The notes under the pieces were generated by a model that did not search any database, was not told the DNA's origin, and saw nothing but the letters and a program-made list of their open reading frames with translations. The position numbers and the translations under genes were made by a program. From NCBI RefSeq assembly GCF_000745975.1, contig NZ_JQKJ01000021.1, forward strand, positions 1-64,000: DNA of 64,000 bases. Reading direction: 5' to 3'. The DNA is from Desulfobacter vibrioformis DSM 8776 (lineage in GTDB: Bacteria > Desulfobacterota > Desulfobacteria > Desulfobacterales > Desulfobacteraceae). Position 1 is the first letter of the stretch; every line of letters begins with the position of its first letter. Below are positions 16,446-25,872 of the stretch, piece by piece.

Positions 16446-18722
16446 ATGAAAACCCACAACCTGGGGTTTCCCCGCATCGGCGACAACAGGGAACTCAAAC
16501 ACGCACTGGAATCCTACTGGCGGGGAGAAACATCCCAAAACCAACTGCTTGAAACCGGTGCCCGGCTTCGGAAAAACAATTGGGCCGGCCAAAAGGCGCT
16601 TGATTATGTGCCTGTGGGCGATTTTTCATTTTACGACCATGTTCTGGACACCAGCTGGATGCTTGGAAATATCCCTGCCCGGGCCCGGGAAACCTGTGGA
16701 TCACCATTGGACCGGTACTTCCGCACAGCCCGGGGACAGTCCGCAGGCGATGGGGAAGCCAACCAGATTTGCGCCGGGGAAATGACCAAGTGGTTTGATA
16801 CCAACTACCACTACATTGTCCCGGAATTTGATCCATCTTCCGGATTTTGCCTGGATGCCCAACCTCTGCTGGACCAGATACAAGAGGCTCAAAAATCGGG
16901 CGTAACGCCCAAGCCGGTTATTTTAGGGCCTGTGACCTATCTTTTTTTGGGCAAGGCAGAAAATATTGACAAGAAAACCCTGCTCAAAAAGCTGCTGCCG
17001 GAGTATGCCCGGCTGTTGAATCTGCTGGCCGACCGGGATGTCGAGTGGGTGCAGATGGATGAACCGTTGATGGTCACGGATTTGGATAATGACTGGAAAC
17101 TGCTGGTGGAACAAGCCTACCAGACGTTGGGGAACGAAGCGGTCAAGATCATGCTGGCCACCTATTTTGGTTCCCTTGGCGATAACCTGGATCTGGCCCT
17201 GTCGCTGCCGGTTCAGGCCCTTCATGTGGATGCGGTGCGGGGAAAAGACCAGGTACCGGATCTGGTTTCCCGGCTGCCCGAACATATGGCCTTGTCATTG
17301 GGGGTGATTGACGGCAGAAATATCTGGAAAACGGATTTAAACGCCCTTTTGGATCAACTGGCACCCATCCATGACCAGCTTGGCGACCGGCTGTGGCTGG
17401 CCCCCTCCTGCGCCTTGCTCCATGTGCCTGTGGACTTGGAAAAAGAGACCGGACTGGATACCGAACTTTTAAGCTGGATGGCCTTTGCCCGGCAGAAACT
17501 GGTTGAATTAGATCTTCTGGCAACGGCGTTGAACCAGGGGCGAACACTAGTGGCAGCGGCCCTGGAAGAGAACGCAAAGGCATTGGAAAACCGGAAAAAT
17601 TCAGCCCGGATTCACAACCCGGAGGTCCAGGCCCGCCTGGCCCGGGTGGATGACAGTTGGGGACAACGCAATCAGCCCTACCCGGAACGAGCCAAAATTC
17701 ATAAAGAGAGACTCAATCTGCCCCTTTACCCCACCACCACCATTGGTTCCTTTCCCCAAACCAAAGAGATCCGCGCGCTGCGCCTTAAATTCAAAAAAGG
17801 GGAAATCAGCCAGGATGCCTACACCGCCGGCATCCGGGACCAGATACGAACCACCATTGAATTCCAGGAAGAGATTGGCCTGGATGTGCTGGTTCATGGC
17901 GAAGCCGAACGCAACGATATGGTGGAATACTTTGGCGAGCAGTTGGACGGCTTTGCCTTCAGCCGCTATGGCTGGGTGCAGTCATACGGGTCCCGTTGCG
18001 TCAAACCGCCCATTCTTTTTGGCGACGTGTCCCGGCCCCGGCCCATGACCGTGGCGTGGATTGGCTATGCCCAGTCCCTGTCTGAAAAACCGGTCAAAGG
18101 GATGCTCACAGGCCCTGTAACCATTTTGAACTGGTCCTTTGTCCGGGACGACCAAAGCCGGGCCGACACTTGCCGCCAGATCGCTCTTGCGATCCGCGAC
18201 GAGGTACTGGATCTGGAAAAGGCCGGGGTTTCCATCATCCAACTGGATGAAGCAGCCTTAAGAGAAGGGCTGCCCCTGCGTAAACATCAGTGGAAGGCAT
18301 ATCTGAACTGGGCCGTGGGGGCATTCCGGATTGCCGCCAACGGAGTCAAAGACGCCACCCAGCTTCATACCCATATGTGCTATTCGGAATTCAACGATAT
18401 CATTGATGCCATCACACGCATGGATGCCGACGTCATCACCATTGAGGCATCGCGTTCCAACATGGAGATATTAAACGCCTTTGACAAAACCGCCTATCCC
18501 AACGAGATCGGTCCGGGGGTGTATGATATCCACTCTCCCAACGTACCATCCGTAGAGTTCATTGTGGCCAACATGCAGGAGGCTGCCAAACGAATCCCAA
18601 AGGAACGGCTGTGGATCAACCCGGACTGCGGCTTAAAAACCCGGGCCTGGCCCGAGACAAAAGCATCCTTGAAAAATCTGGCGGCAGCGGCCAAAGAGCT
18701 GCGCGCCGCTGCAACAGCCTGA
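16446..18722 (+). CDS. metE: Cobalamin-independent methionine synthase
   Basis: A 758-residue two-domain MetE that transfers the methyl group of 5-methyltetrahydropteroyltriglutamate to homocysteine. The N-terminal domain starts [14 protein letters not shown]. The C-terminal catalytic domain begins near [14 protein letters not shown] and holds the zinc ligands in [12 protein letters not shown] (His, Cys), a Glu further on, and NPDCGLKTR (Cys). Length and motifs are complete. The start at 16446 is chosen over 16437 from ribosome binding site spacing. No riboswitch-like fold was recognised in the leader, which is mainly repeat family C plus about 110 AT-rich bases. Confidence 0.93.
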   Translation: MKTHNLGFPRIGDNRELKHALESYWRGETSQNQLLETGARLRKNNWAGQKALDYVPVGDFSFYDHVLDTSWMLGNIPARARETCGSPLDRYFRTARGQSAGDGEANQICAGEMTKWFDTNYHYIVPEFDPSSGFCLDAQPLLDQIQEAQKSGVTPKPVILGPVTYLFLGKAENIDKKTLLKKLLPEYARLLNLLADRDVEWVQMDEPLMVTDLDNDWKLLVEQAYQTLGNEAVKIMLATYFGSLGDNLDLALSLPVQALHVDAVRGKDQVPDLVSRLPEHMALSLGVIDGRNIWKTDLNALLDQLAPIHDQLGDRLWLAPSCALLHVPVDLEKETGLDTELLSWMAFARQKLVELDLLATALNQGRTLVAAALEENAKALENRKNSARIHNPEVQARLARVDDSWGQRNQPYPERAKIHKERLNLPLYPTTTIGSFPQTKEIRALRLKFKKGEISQDAYTAGIRDQIRTTIEFQEEIGLDVLVHGEAERNDMVEYFGEQLDGFAFSRYGWVQSYGSRCVKPPILFGDVSRPRPMTVAWIGYAQSLSEKPVKGMLTGPVTILNWSFVRDDQSRADTCRQIALAIRDEVLDLEKAGVSIIQLDEAALREGLPLRKHQWKAYLNWAVGAFRIAANGVKDATQLHTHMCYSEFNDIIDAITRMDADVITIEASRSNMEILNAFDKTAYPNEIGPGVYDIHSPNVPSVEFIVANMQEAAKRIPKERLWINPDCGLKTRAWPETKASLKNLAAAAKELRAAATA

Positions 18723-18728
18723 CAAATA

Positions 18729-18803
18729 TATTATCGCCCTTTGGGCGGGTTGTTAAGTTTTAGGTGTTAGGTGTTAGGAAATGGAAAATCCTATACTATT
18801 CGA
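18729..18803 (+). repeat. Dispersed repeat family A, copy 1
   Basis: Begins ATTATCGCCCTTTGGGCGGG, continues TTGTTAAGTTTTAGGTGTTAGG (with GTGTTAG duplicated), and ends GGAAATGGAAAATCCTATAC. It contains a CGCCC-TTT-GGGCG hairpin. Three further copies lie at 28981, 60110 and, inverted, 41047. It sits between convergent metE and glgP. Confidence 0.8.
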
Positions 18804-18838
18804 ATTATTATATTATTCAGTGCCTGAACGGAAAACCC

Positions 18839-18893
18839 GTGTTTGAACGGCCCGATAGAAGAGCGAAAGCTTCTCTATGAGCCGTTCAAACAC
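18839..18893 (-). terminator. Strong bidirectional terminator hairpin at the glgP stop
   Basis: GTGTTTGAACGGC (18839-18851) pairs perfectly over 13 bp with GCCGTTCAAACAC (18881-18893). Inside is a secondary stem closing on a GAAA tetraloop (AGC-GAAA-GCT). The stem abuts the glgP TAG codon and can also serve metE. Confidence 0.7.
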
Positions 18894-21367
18894 TATTTGA
18901 CTGTCTCAATGTGCCAGATATTCCGGGCATACTCCCTGACAGCTCTGTCGCTGGAGAATTTCCCCATATTTGCCGTATTTAAAACGGAACATCTGGTCCA
19001 TTGTTCCTGATCCTGATACAGGAGACGGACCCTTTCCTGGGCCTGGATAAAAGCGCGGAAATCAGCAAGGACAAGATAGCGGTCTCCATGGGCCATCAGC
19101 GAATCCCAGATAGGCAGGAAAAGATTGGGTTCCCCCGGAATAAAATGATTAGTCCTTACCATGTCCAGTGTGGTTTTCAGATCTTCATCGTTGTTATAAT
19201 AATCCCAGGGGTTGTATCCCTGGGCTCTTTTCTTTTCCACCTCTTTGGCGGTCAGGCCGAAAATAAAGATATTGTCTTCGCCCACCTCTTCCATGATCTC
19301 GATATTGGCCCCGTCAAGGGTGCCGATGGTCAGTGCTCCGTTTAAGGCAAATTTCATGTTCCCGGTACCTGATGCTTCAAGCCCGGCCGTTGAAATCTGC
19401 TCGGAAAGATCTGTTGCGGGTATGATCTTTTCAGCCTGGGAAACACAATAGTTCGGCAGAAAAACAACCTTAAGTTTATGGTTCACGTCCGGATCATTGT
19501 TCACCATGTCTGCAACGGAATTGATCAGTTTGATGATCAGTTTTGCCTGAACATAGGCAGGTGCCGCCTTGCCACCAAAAATAACCGTCCTTGGCACAAC
19601 CTCTTTGGCCGGATCCTTTTTTATCCGGTTATACAGGGTAATGACATGGAAAATATTTAAAAGCTGACGTTTGTATTCGTGAATCCGCTTCACATGAACA
19701 TCAAACAGGGTATCAGGGTTTATATCCATATTTACTTTACGTTTGATATATTTTACCAGCTGCGCCTTATTCCCCAATTTCACCTGTCTCCATTTTTCAA
19801 GAAATTCAGTGCTGTCTGCATGGGGAATAAGCTTTTTGAGCTGATCAAGATCGGTGATCCAGTCTGATCCGATGGTCTCGGTGATCAGCGCAGACAGGGC
19901 CGGGTTTGCCTGGAGCACCCACCGTCGAGGGGTGACCCCGTTGGTGACATTAATGATTTTTCCGGGAAAAATAATGTTAAAATCATTAAATAATTTATCT
20001 TTCAGAATTCTGGAATGAAGCGCGGCAACACCGTTGACCGTGTGGCTCCCCACAATGGCCAGATGGGCCATGCGCACCCTTTGTTCCTGGCCGTCCTCAA
20101 TAATGCTGACCCGCTTTAACAGCTCCGGCTTGCCAGGGTATAGTTTTTCCACCATGCCTAAAAACTGTCTGTTTATCTCGTAGATGATCTCCATATGACG
20201 GGGCAAAAGGCGGGAAACAAGGCTGACCGGCCAGGTCTCCAGGGCTTCGGGAAGTACCGTGTGATTGGTATAGGCAAAGGTTTTTACTGAAATCTCCCAG
20301 GCATTATCCCATTCAAGACCTTCCTCATCCACCAGCAAGCGCATCAGTTCGGGGATGGCAATGGCGGGGTGGGTATCGTTGAGCTGGACAGCGGCCCGGT
20401 CAGGAAGTAACTTGAAATCGGAATTGTGCTTTTTAAACCTGCGCACAATGTCCTGGAAGGTGGCTGCCACAAAAAAATACTGCTGTTTGAGGCGAAGTTC
20501 CCGGCCCACCTCTTTCTCATCATTGGGATAAAGCACCTTGGAGATATTTTCCGTGAGCACCTTGCTCTCCATGGCACCAATATAGTCGCCCTGATTAAAC
20601 TCCTTCAAGGAAAAATCCTGGCTGGACATGGCCGCCCACAACCGCATGTTGTTTACATTCTGGGTACCATACCCCGGAATAAGGATATCGCAGGCCATGG
20701 CATTAATATCCAAGGTATCCACCCACCGGTAACAACGCTTGCCCGCACTGTTTTTATAGGGTTCGGACCTGCCGTAAAACTGAATCCTTGATAAAAATCC
20801 CCGGCGCTTGAATTCCCAGGGATTTCCCCAGCGGACCCAGTTATCACATTGTTCAACCTGGTAGCCGTTCACAATGGTTTGATAAAATATGCCGTAATCA
20901 TACATGATACCATAGCCATAGCCCGGGATATCCAGGGATGCCATGGAATCCATGTAACAGGAGGCAAGCCGCCCTAAACCGCCGTTGCCAAGGCCTGCAT
21001 CCCACTCCTGTTCCTCAATTTCCTCCAGGGTGAATCCGGCTTCTTCCAGGGTTTTTTCGCACTCTTTGTTCAATTGCATATTGGTGACATAATTCATCAG
21101 AAACCGACCCGGTAAAAACTCAAGGGAAAGATAATAAATCCGTTTCGCACTTCTATCGTAGAAAGAGCGCTGGGCGTTGAGCCACTTTTTCACCAGCCGG
21201 CCCCGGACACTGTAAGCCAGTCCCTTGTAATACGTGTCTTTCCTGGGGGGATAAAAATCGTTCCCCATGGTTGTCATGATGTGCTGTTTAATCTCTTCGT
21301 GAAGATTTGTGGCGGGCTGTTCATTGGTTTCCGGAGCCTTGCCCGGATAATGTCTTTGTTTTTCCAT
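18893..21367 (-). CDS. glgP: Glycogen/maltodextrin phosphorylase
   Basis: A family GT35 phosphorylase, 824 residues from the ATG at 21367. It releases glucose-1-phosphate from alpha-1,4-glucans. The PLP-lysine region reads EASGTGNMKFALNGALTIG, followed by TLDGANIEI. The N-terminal signature YYLSLEFLPGR and the active-site segments GNGGLGRLA and VKRIHEYKRQ are all present. The frame is open to a GTG at 21463, but ATG 21367 has a GGGGGGAAG ribosome binding site ~9 bp upstream and gives the usual family length. Stand-alone here, with no other glycogen genes in the window. Implies glycogen storage. Confidence 0.92.
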   Translation of the reverse strand: MEKQRHYPGKAPETNEQPATNLHEEIKQHIMTTMGNDFYPPRKDTYYKGLAYSVRGRLVKKWLNAQRSFYDRSAKRIYYLSLEFLPGRFLMNYVTNMQLNKECEKTLEEAGFTLEEIEEQEWDAGLGNGGLGRLASCYMDSMASLDIPGYGYGIMYDYGIFYQTIVNGYQVEQCDNWVRWGNPWEFKRRGFLSRIQFYGRSEPYKNSAGKRCYRWVDTLDINAMACDILIPGYGTQNVNNMRLWAAMSSQDFSLKEFNQGDYIGAMESKVLTENISKVLYPNDEKEVGRELRLKQQYFFVAATFQDIVRRFKKHNSDFKLLPDRAAVQLNDTHPAIAIPELMRLLVDEEGLEWDNAWEISVKTFAYTNHTVLPEALETWPVSLVSRLLPRHMEIIYEINRQFLGMVEKLYPGKPELLKRVSIIEDGQEQRVRMAHLAIVGSHTVNGVAALHSRILKDKLFNDFNIIFPGKIINVTNGVTPRRWVLQANPALSALITETIGSDWITDLDQLKKLIPHADSTEFLEKWRQVKLGNKAQLVKYIKRKVNMDINPDTLFDVHVKRIHEYKRQLLNIFHVITLYNRIKKDPAKEVVPRTVIFGGKAAPAYVQAKLIIKLINSVADMVNNDPDVNHKLKVVFLPNYCVSQAEKIIPATDLSEQISTAGLEASGTGNMKFALNGALTIGTLDGANIEIMEEVGEDNIFIFGLTAKEVEKKRAQGYNPWDYYNNDEDLKTTLDMVRTNHFIPGEPNLFLPIWDSLMAHGDRYLVLADFRAFIQAQERVRLLYQDQEQWTRCSVLNTANMGKFSSDRAVREYARNIWHIETVK

Positions 21368-21588
21368 GGTACAACTTCCCCCCTTATGATGGGTTATCCC
21401 CTGTCGTAAACAAAAAAACCGGTCAGGTTTTGCGATTGGCACGTCCCTTTTCCCGGGCAGCACTTTATAAGAATCTGAACTGTTTTGTTAATTTACATAA
21501 ATTCCAGGCAGATATCAATGGAATTTCGCATTTCCGGCAGGGTAATGCTCTGTAACTTGCCTGCATTTTAATGCCAATTTAGGATGGC

Positions 21589-21653
21589 TTTTTATAAGAA
21601 ACTAGAGACAAGATGCAGGAAACAAGAGGGCAAAGCGCCTGGGGCGGCCATTT
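21589..21653 (-). repeat. Dispersed repeat family B, copy 3 (inverted)
   Basis: On the minus strand: CCGCCCCAGGCGCTTTGCCC, then TCTTGTTTCCTGCATCTTGT and CTCTAGTTTCTTATAAAAA. It lies immediately 3' of the DsbC-like gene stop (21659). Confidence 0.78.
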
Positions 21654-21658
21654 CAGAT

Positions 21659-22528
21659 TTATTCTTCCTGGGCCGTCTGGCAGTCGCCGCCTTTTTCGCC
21701 GGTGCCCGGGTCCAGCCCCAGGTGCTCACGTACGCCGCAGATATCATTGCCCTCCACCATCCAGGAGCCGTCCTGGGCAATCACCAGAGGCACAAAAGAG
21801 ATATCAGCCTTTTTGAGCAGATCAAAGGTTTTGTTTATGCGCAGGTCCGCCTTGTCGCAGCCTTCTGCTGCGTCATCCCTTTTCAGGGTTTTATATGCAC
21901 CATAGCTTAAGCGGTTACAGATAACATGGGCAGCCATGGTTTTGCTTTGTTCACCCAGAACCGGATATATGACCAGTTTCAGGGTAAGGCCTGTCTCCGC
22001 AGCAACGTCTTCCAGGCCGCCAAGAAGTGCCTCGCAGTGGCTGCAGGCCGGATCTGAGATCACATAAATGAACTTATCCGACGATCCCTGCGGCGAAAAA
22101 CTTAAGGAGACCAGGTCTGCCAGGTCTGCAGCATGGGTTTTAAAAAAAGTTTTGCGCATCTCAACAGCCTTTGCCTCTTTTTCTCTGGCTTTTTTTCGTG
22201 CTGCATCAGCAACGTCAGACAGGCTGGACATGGTATTCCGGGTGATGGACACACCGTTTTTATACAGCTGGCCGGCCACAATGAAATCCTTGCCCGCGTA
22301 TACCGGCGCAAGACCGCCTTCAATGGAAAGTACGGCTTCACAAATAACGCCCTGATCTTTTTTAAATACCAGCTCCGCATCTTTGGGCACAGGCACCTGG
22401 GTTTGTAACCACGCCAGGGTAACATGGTCGCATACCGATTCCGCACGGCCCGGAGAAACACCGGCTGAAAGCACAAAAAAACCCAGCATCAAAACAGCAA
22501 GGCACCTGAAACGCGTTTTGGAAGTCAT
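21659..22528 (-). CDS. Exported DsbC/DsbG-like thiol-disulfide protein
   Basis: A 289-residue secreted protein with a signal peptide (residues 1-29, hydrophobic AVLMLGFFVLSAGV, likely cleavage after GRA). An N-terminal ~65-residue region resembles the DsbC dimerisation domain (VFKKDQGVICEAVLSIEGG). A thioredoxin-fold domain follows with the redox motif C162-S-H-C165 in SDPACSHCEALL and the cis-proline P247 (FVPLVI). Extra cysteines at 204, 224, 264 and 283 could form structural disulfides. It probably isomerises or reduces disulfides in the periplasm. No DsbD-like partner is seen nearby. Confidence 0.8.
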   Translation of the reverse strand: MTSKTRFRCLAVLMLGFFVLSAGVSPGRAESVCDHVTLAWLQTQVPVPKDAELVFKKDQGVICEAVLSIEGGLAPVYAGKDFIVAGQLYKNGVSITRNTMSSLSDVADAARKKAREKEAKAVEMRKTFFKTHAADLADLVSLSFSPQGSSDKFIYVISDPACSHCEALLGGLEDVAAETGLTLKLVIYPVLGEQSKTMAAHVICNRLSYGAYKTLKRDDAAEGCDKADLRINKTFDLLKKADISFVPLVIAQDGSWMVEGNDICGVREHLGLDPGTGEKGGDCQTAQEE

Positions 22529-22545
22529 GGTCTTATTAACACTCC

Positions 22546-24711
22546 TTAATTAGTATTAATGCTCCGTACCGGTGAAAGCCGCGGGCTGGGTGTGCAAAAC
22601 AGCTCCACATCCCCAAGACACAAAAAGGAGCGCCGGATCCTTGCCGCTTTGATTCTTGCCGTTTCCACGCTTTGGGCCGGTATTTTGTTTTTCTCATACC
22701 AGAGCTCAGGATCTGATAGAAATTCAATCAGATGGGTTTCTGCCTGGGCTGCATTTTTACAGGATTTCACAAGATGGGGGATGAATGCAGGTCCGTATTT
22801 TTTATCTGCGATTTTCTGGGTCTGCTTTCTGGCATTTTCCCATAAATTATCCGGGTCCAGAAGGATAATGGGTGCCAGAATATTTTCATGGATTTTCATG
22901 GATGTGATGGTGATGCTCAACTCCTCGGCACTGCCGTATCCGCCGGTGTTGATCACGGGCAGGTTGCTCAGTTTCTGCAGATGATCCTGGCGGGCCAGGC
23001 GCAGGCCTTCATTATATTTAATCAACCCGTCACAGGTGGTTAAAGAGGCCTGGTTTTCCCCTTCCAGCTCAACGGCGATGCCCACGCTCATGATATTGTG
23101 CCGGCGGGCCAGATCATTGGCCTCCTTCATCAGGCCGGGGCCGCCGCCATGGACAATGCCCATTTCATCCCCTAAACGCAGGGCCAGACGATTGATCAGG
23201 TCAATGGTCAGGCGGTTGTCCACAGCATTTGTATGTGACCCGTAAAAGGCAAACCAGAACCTTACCCGGTCAAAGCGCTCCCAGTCGTCGGGCTCCATGA
23301 AACACCCGTGGTAAAATGAATACAGCTTGTCGATCACAGGATCGTATCGCATGAATTCGCACCTGGCTTGCCCGGCATGGGTCAAAGCGATCATGTGCCG
23401 TATATCGTCGTCGGCAAAACACGGATTTTCCATATTTATAAGAAACGTACACAATCCGGTTCTTCGCAGCGCATCCACCACTTCCCGTTCCGGAAATCGC
23501 CGGCCAATGAACACCCGGGAATTGACCCCGCCCAGAACGGACAGCTTGCCAAGGGTCTCCTTGAGCCTGTGGCCCAGGGTATCGGGGATGAAGGGCTCAT
23601 GGCGGCGCTGGGTACTTTTTGCCAGACAGTTTTTAATGATCTCCAGCTGGGCCTCTCCTTTGGTATCCAGGGCCCGGGGCACCTGGATGAAATTACCTTT
23701 GTTCAGGATCAGGCCCATGGCATTGTCGTCCAGAATATCGAACAGATTGGACACCTCGGCATGGGTGAGCAGGTCGTATAAGCGGTACCCTTCCTTGACC
23801 CTGGCCTTTTCCAGGGGGACGGTCAAGGGGTTTTGACTTCTGAAAAACCGGATGCGGATACGGATATCACTTAAGCCAACCGGTGTTTCCCCCATATGAT
23901 ACAGTTCCACCTGCCGGTCCCTGAAGGTGCGGAAAGGATCCAGCACCCTGGCAGGAAGATGGATAATATTATCTTTTTCCGGGGTAACCACGGCATCAAT
24001 AATCCCGTAAATGTCGCCCAGAGAGATCTTGATGGCCCCCACAAAAAGTGCCCCCGGATTGAGAAGGGCATGCTCCGGATCCATGGAAACCTTGGACCGG
24101 ATGGCATTCAGGGCGCTTCGGCCCTTTTTTATCACCGCACCAATACTGGACCGGTTCATGGCTGCCGGTTCAAAACAATACTGGAAAGATGAAAGCGCCA
24201 CCTCAATATAATCGCAGTTTTTCCCGGTTAACGCATCGGTTTCCTGGCAGATATCAAATCCTTCATAATACCCCTTGCCCACCCGGTTGCCCACAAAAAG
24301 CCGTTTATGAAGATAATGGCGGACATCCCGGATGCGCAGTTCCGGGTCCATGAGTACGAGCCGGCCGATCTCATCTCCGGTCTCAAATAAATCCAGGGCA
24401 TTGGTCAAAAGGGGGTTCAGATTTCGGATCATGCCGGAAAGCAGAATCTTTGATCCGTCAATTTCCGGCACCGGCGGGGTTTCCCCGGGCATGTGGGTGT
24501 CCGTAAGCAGTCCGATCTGGGCATTGCCGCTCCTGCCGGAAAAAAACCAGGGTTTGCCTTCCTTTAAGGATGATACAATATAATCGGACACCTTGGGGAA
24601 CAGAAACCGAACATCCATCTGCGCGTCTCCGGACGTACGTGGGGCAATGGTATCAATGTAACCGTCCGGACTGACTATCTGGGGTATGTTCATTAGAAGT
24701 CCTATTCTCAA
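22546..24711 (-). CDS. Large LOG-family protein with long N-terminal extension
   Basis: A 721-residue protein. The C-terminal ~270 residues are a lysine-decarboxylase-like (LOG) Rossmann domain with the signatures GSHTNAVDNRL, VHGGGPGLMKEAND and NTGGYGSAEELSITI (a form of PGGxGTxxE in which the Thr is Ser). LOG enzymes hydrolyse nucleoside-5'-monophosphate N-glycosidic bonds. The ~430-residue N-terminal part has no motif I recognise. It begins MRIGLLMNIPQIVSPDGYID and includes a second Rossmann-like segment around GGVNSRVFIGRRFPE. Long two-part versions of the family are known (PpnN also has an extension), but this one is longer. Substrate uncertain. Confidence 0.7.
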   Translation of the reverse strand: MRIGLLMNIPQIVSPDGYIDTIAPRTSGDAQMDVRFLFPKVSDYIVSSLKEGKPWFFSGRSGNAQIGLLTDTHMPGETPPVPEIDGSKILLSGMIRNLNPLLTNALDLFETGDEIGRLVLMDPELRIRDVRHYLHKRLFVGNRVGKGYYEGFDICQETDALTGKNCDYIEVALSSFQYCFEPAAMNRSSIGAVIKKGRSALNAIRSKVSMDPEHALLNPGALFVGAIKISLGDIYGIIDAVVTPEKDNIIHLPARVLDPFRTFRDRQVELYHMGETPVGLSDIRIRIRFFRSQNPLTVPLEKARVKEGYRLYDLLTHAEVSNLFDILDDNAMGLILNKGNFIQVPRALDTKGEAQLEIIKNCLAKSTQRRHEPFIPDTLGHRLKETLGKLSVLGGVNSRVFIGRRFPEREVVDALRRTGLCTFLINMENPCFADDDIRHMIALTHAGQARCEFMRYDPVIDKLYSFYHGCFMEPDDWERFDRVRFWFAFYGSHTNAVDNRLTIDLINRLALRLGDEMGIVHGGGPGLMKEANDLARRHNIMSVGIAVELEGENQASLTTCDGLIKYNEGLRLARQDHLQKLSNLPVINTGGYGSAEELSITITSMKIHENILAPIILLDPDNLWENARKQTQKIADKKYGPAFIPHLVKSCKNAAQAETHLIEFLSDPELWYEKNKIPAQSVETARIKAARIRRSFLCLGDVELFCTPSPRLSPVRSINTN

Positions 24712-24808
24712 GTGAGCCTGTGTAATGCGCCTGAACCATCAAGGGGCAAGCATAAATCCGGGGCACTTATACGTCAAGAAAAAATACATTTTGAAGAACC
24801 GGATTAAA

Positions 24809-25552
24809 TCAGCGTATCCCCGGGTTGGGGTCTATACCCACAAACGGAACACACCAAAAGTGTTTAAAAACAATGGGGGAAGCGGAACGAACGGCGGCAG
24901 CAACAATTTTGCCGGGCTCGGGCCGCCATTGGGAAAACTGCCACAGGGGATCGGCCTGGCCGGTATCACTGAAAGAGATTTGAATAACAGGGCCGCCCAC
25001 ATTAAAGGAAAAGCTGTCCAGAGGAATGGATAATCCCTTGCCAACCGCTTTGATATAGGCCTCTTTCAGGGTCCAGATATCAAAAAACAGCTCTGTTTTT
25101 CCAGGGCCCGATGCCTTAGATACAAGTTCGGCTTCGGATGAAGAGAAAAATCGACTGGCAATGGAAAGATCCGTGTGTCGCCCCACATCCTCCACATCCA
25201 CACCCACGGCAGCACTCCGGCACAAGGCGCAGGCTGCCACGCCATGGCTGTGGGAAAGGTTGAAATGAATATCCGGCAATTCAACAAGAAAGGGTTTGCC
25301 GTATTCATTGGTTGAAAAACAAAGGGACTGGGGATGTTTTCCGCTCAGCTCAAATATCAAATACCGCACCAGGGCCCTGGACACCAGGCTCAGGTGCCGG
25401 TCCGATTGCTTCAGGTACCGGTCCGCCTTCTGGATTTCAGCGGGGGAAAGACAGGCCCTGTATTGTTTTAAAAGACAGGGATCAGATATCCGGTCTGCCC
25501 GGGTGTAGAACACATGGATCTGACCGGAATCCGGAAAGGGGGGTTTTATCAT
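24809..25552 (-). CDS. 4'-phosphopantetheinyl transferase (Sfp type)
   Basis: A 247-residue Sfp-type enzyme that moves phosphopantetheine from CoA to a carrier-protein serine. The core motifs are present: FNLSHSHGVAACAL, the Mg2+ site GVDVEDVGRH and WTLKEAYIKAVGKGL. N-terminal sequences such as YGKPFL complete the family pattern. Length is typical. No polyketide or peptide synthetase gene is in the window, so the target carrier protein lies elsewhere (fatty-acid ACP or a distant cluster). Confidence 0.88.
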   Translation of the reverse strand: MIKPPFPDSGQIHVFYTRADRISDPCLLKQYRACLSPAEIQKADRYLKQSDRHLSLVSRALVRYLIFELSGKHPQSLCFSTNEYGKPFLVELPDIHFNLSHSHGVAACALCRSAAVGVDVEDVGRHTDLSIASRFFSSSEAELVSKASGPGKTELFFDIWTLKEAYIKAVGKGLSIPLDSFSFNVGGPVIQISFSDTGQADPLWQFSQWRPEPGKIVAAAVRSASPIVFKHFWCVPFVGIDPNPGIR

Positions 25553-25872
25553 GCTGTGACCTGCTGTTTTAATGTGTACACTTAATTTTTTGCATCACCA
25601 AGTTTAAAGAGGATAATACCATACCGGATTGATTCGGCAAAGCTGAGGTTATCAAGGAAAATCATATAAGGAGGGAATGATCTGCAGTACACCGTTACCA
25701 TCGCCCGGGCTTTGTTGACAAAGCTGGAATTTTCACCTATACGGTAGGCTCTTTTTTGGGGTATCAATAATTGCAACATGATGAAAAAAGAGATAAAAAC
25801 GTATCTATGCCACCGCATAAAAAACTGACATAAATTACGATATGGATAAATACATGTGAGTAAACAGCAGCA
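25553..25872. other. 320-bp intergenic region between divergent genes
   Basis: Contains a 78-codon minus-strand open frame (25582-25818) ending FAESIRYGIILFKLGDAKN. It has no ribosome binding site I can see and no recognisable domain, so it is not called as a gene. TTGACA at 25714-25719 could be a promoter element for the downstream amt fusion, but no good -10 was seen at the right distance. Confidence 0.4.

Noticed and set aside
18814-18831. An 18-bp exact match TATTCAGTGCCTGAACGG also at 56227-56244
   Set aside because: The second copy spans the pfk stop codon and no flanking similarity extends it; chance or a very short shared motif is as likely as a repeat family.
25582-25818. 78-codon minus-strand frame between the phosphopantetheinyl transferase and amt-fusion genes
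   Set aside because: No ribosome binding site or domain; kept only as a note in the intergenic entry.
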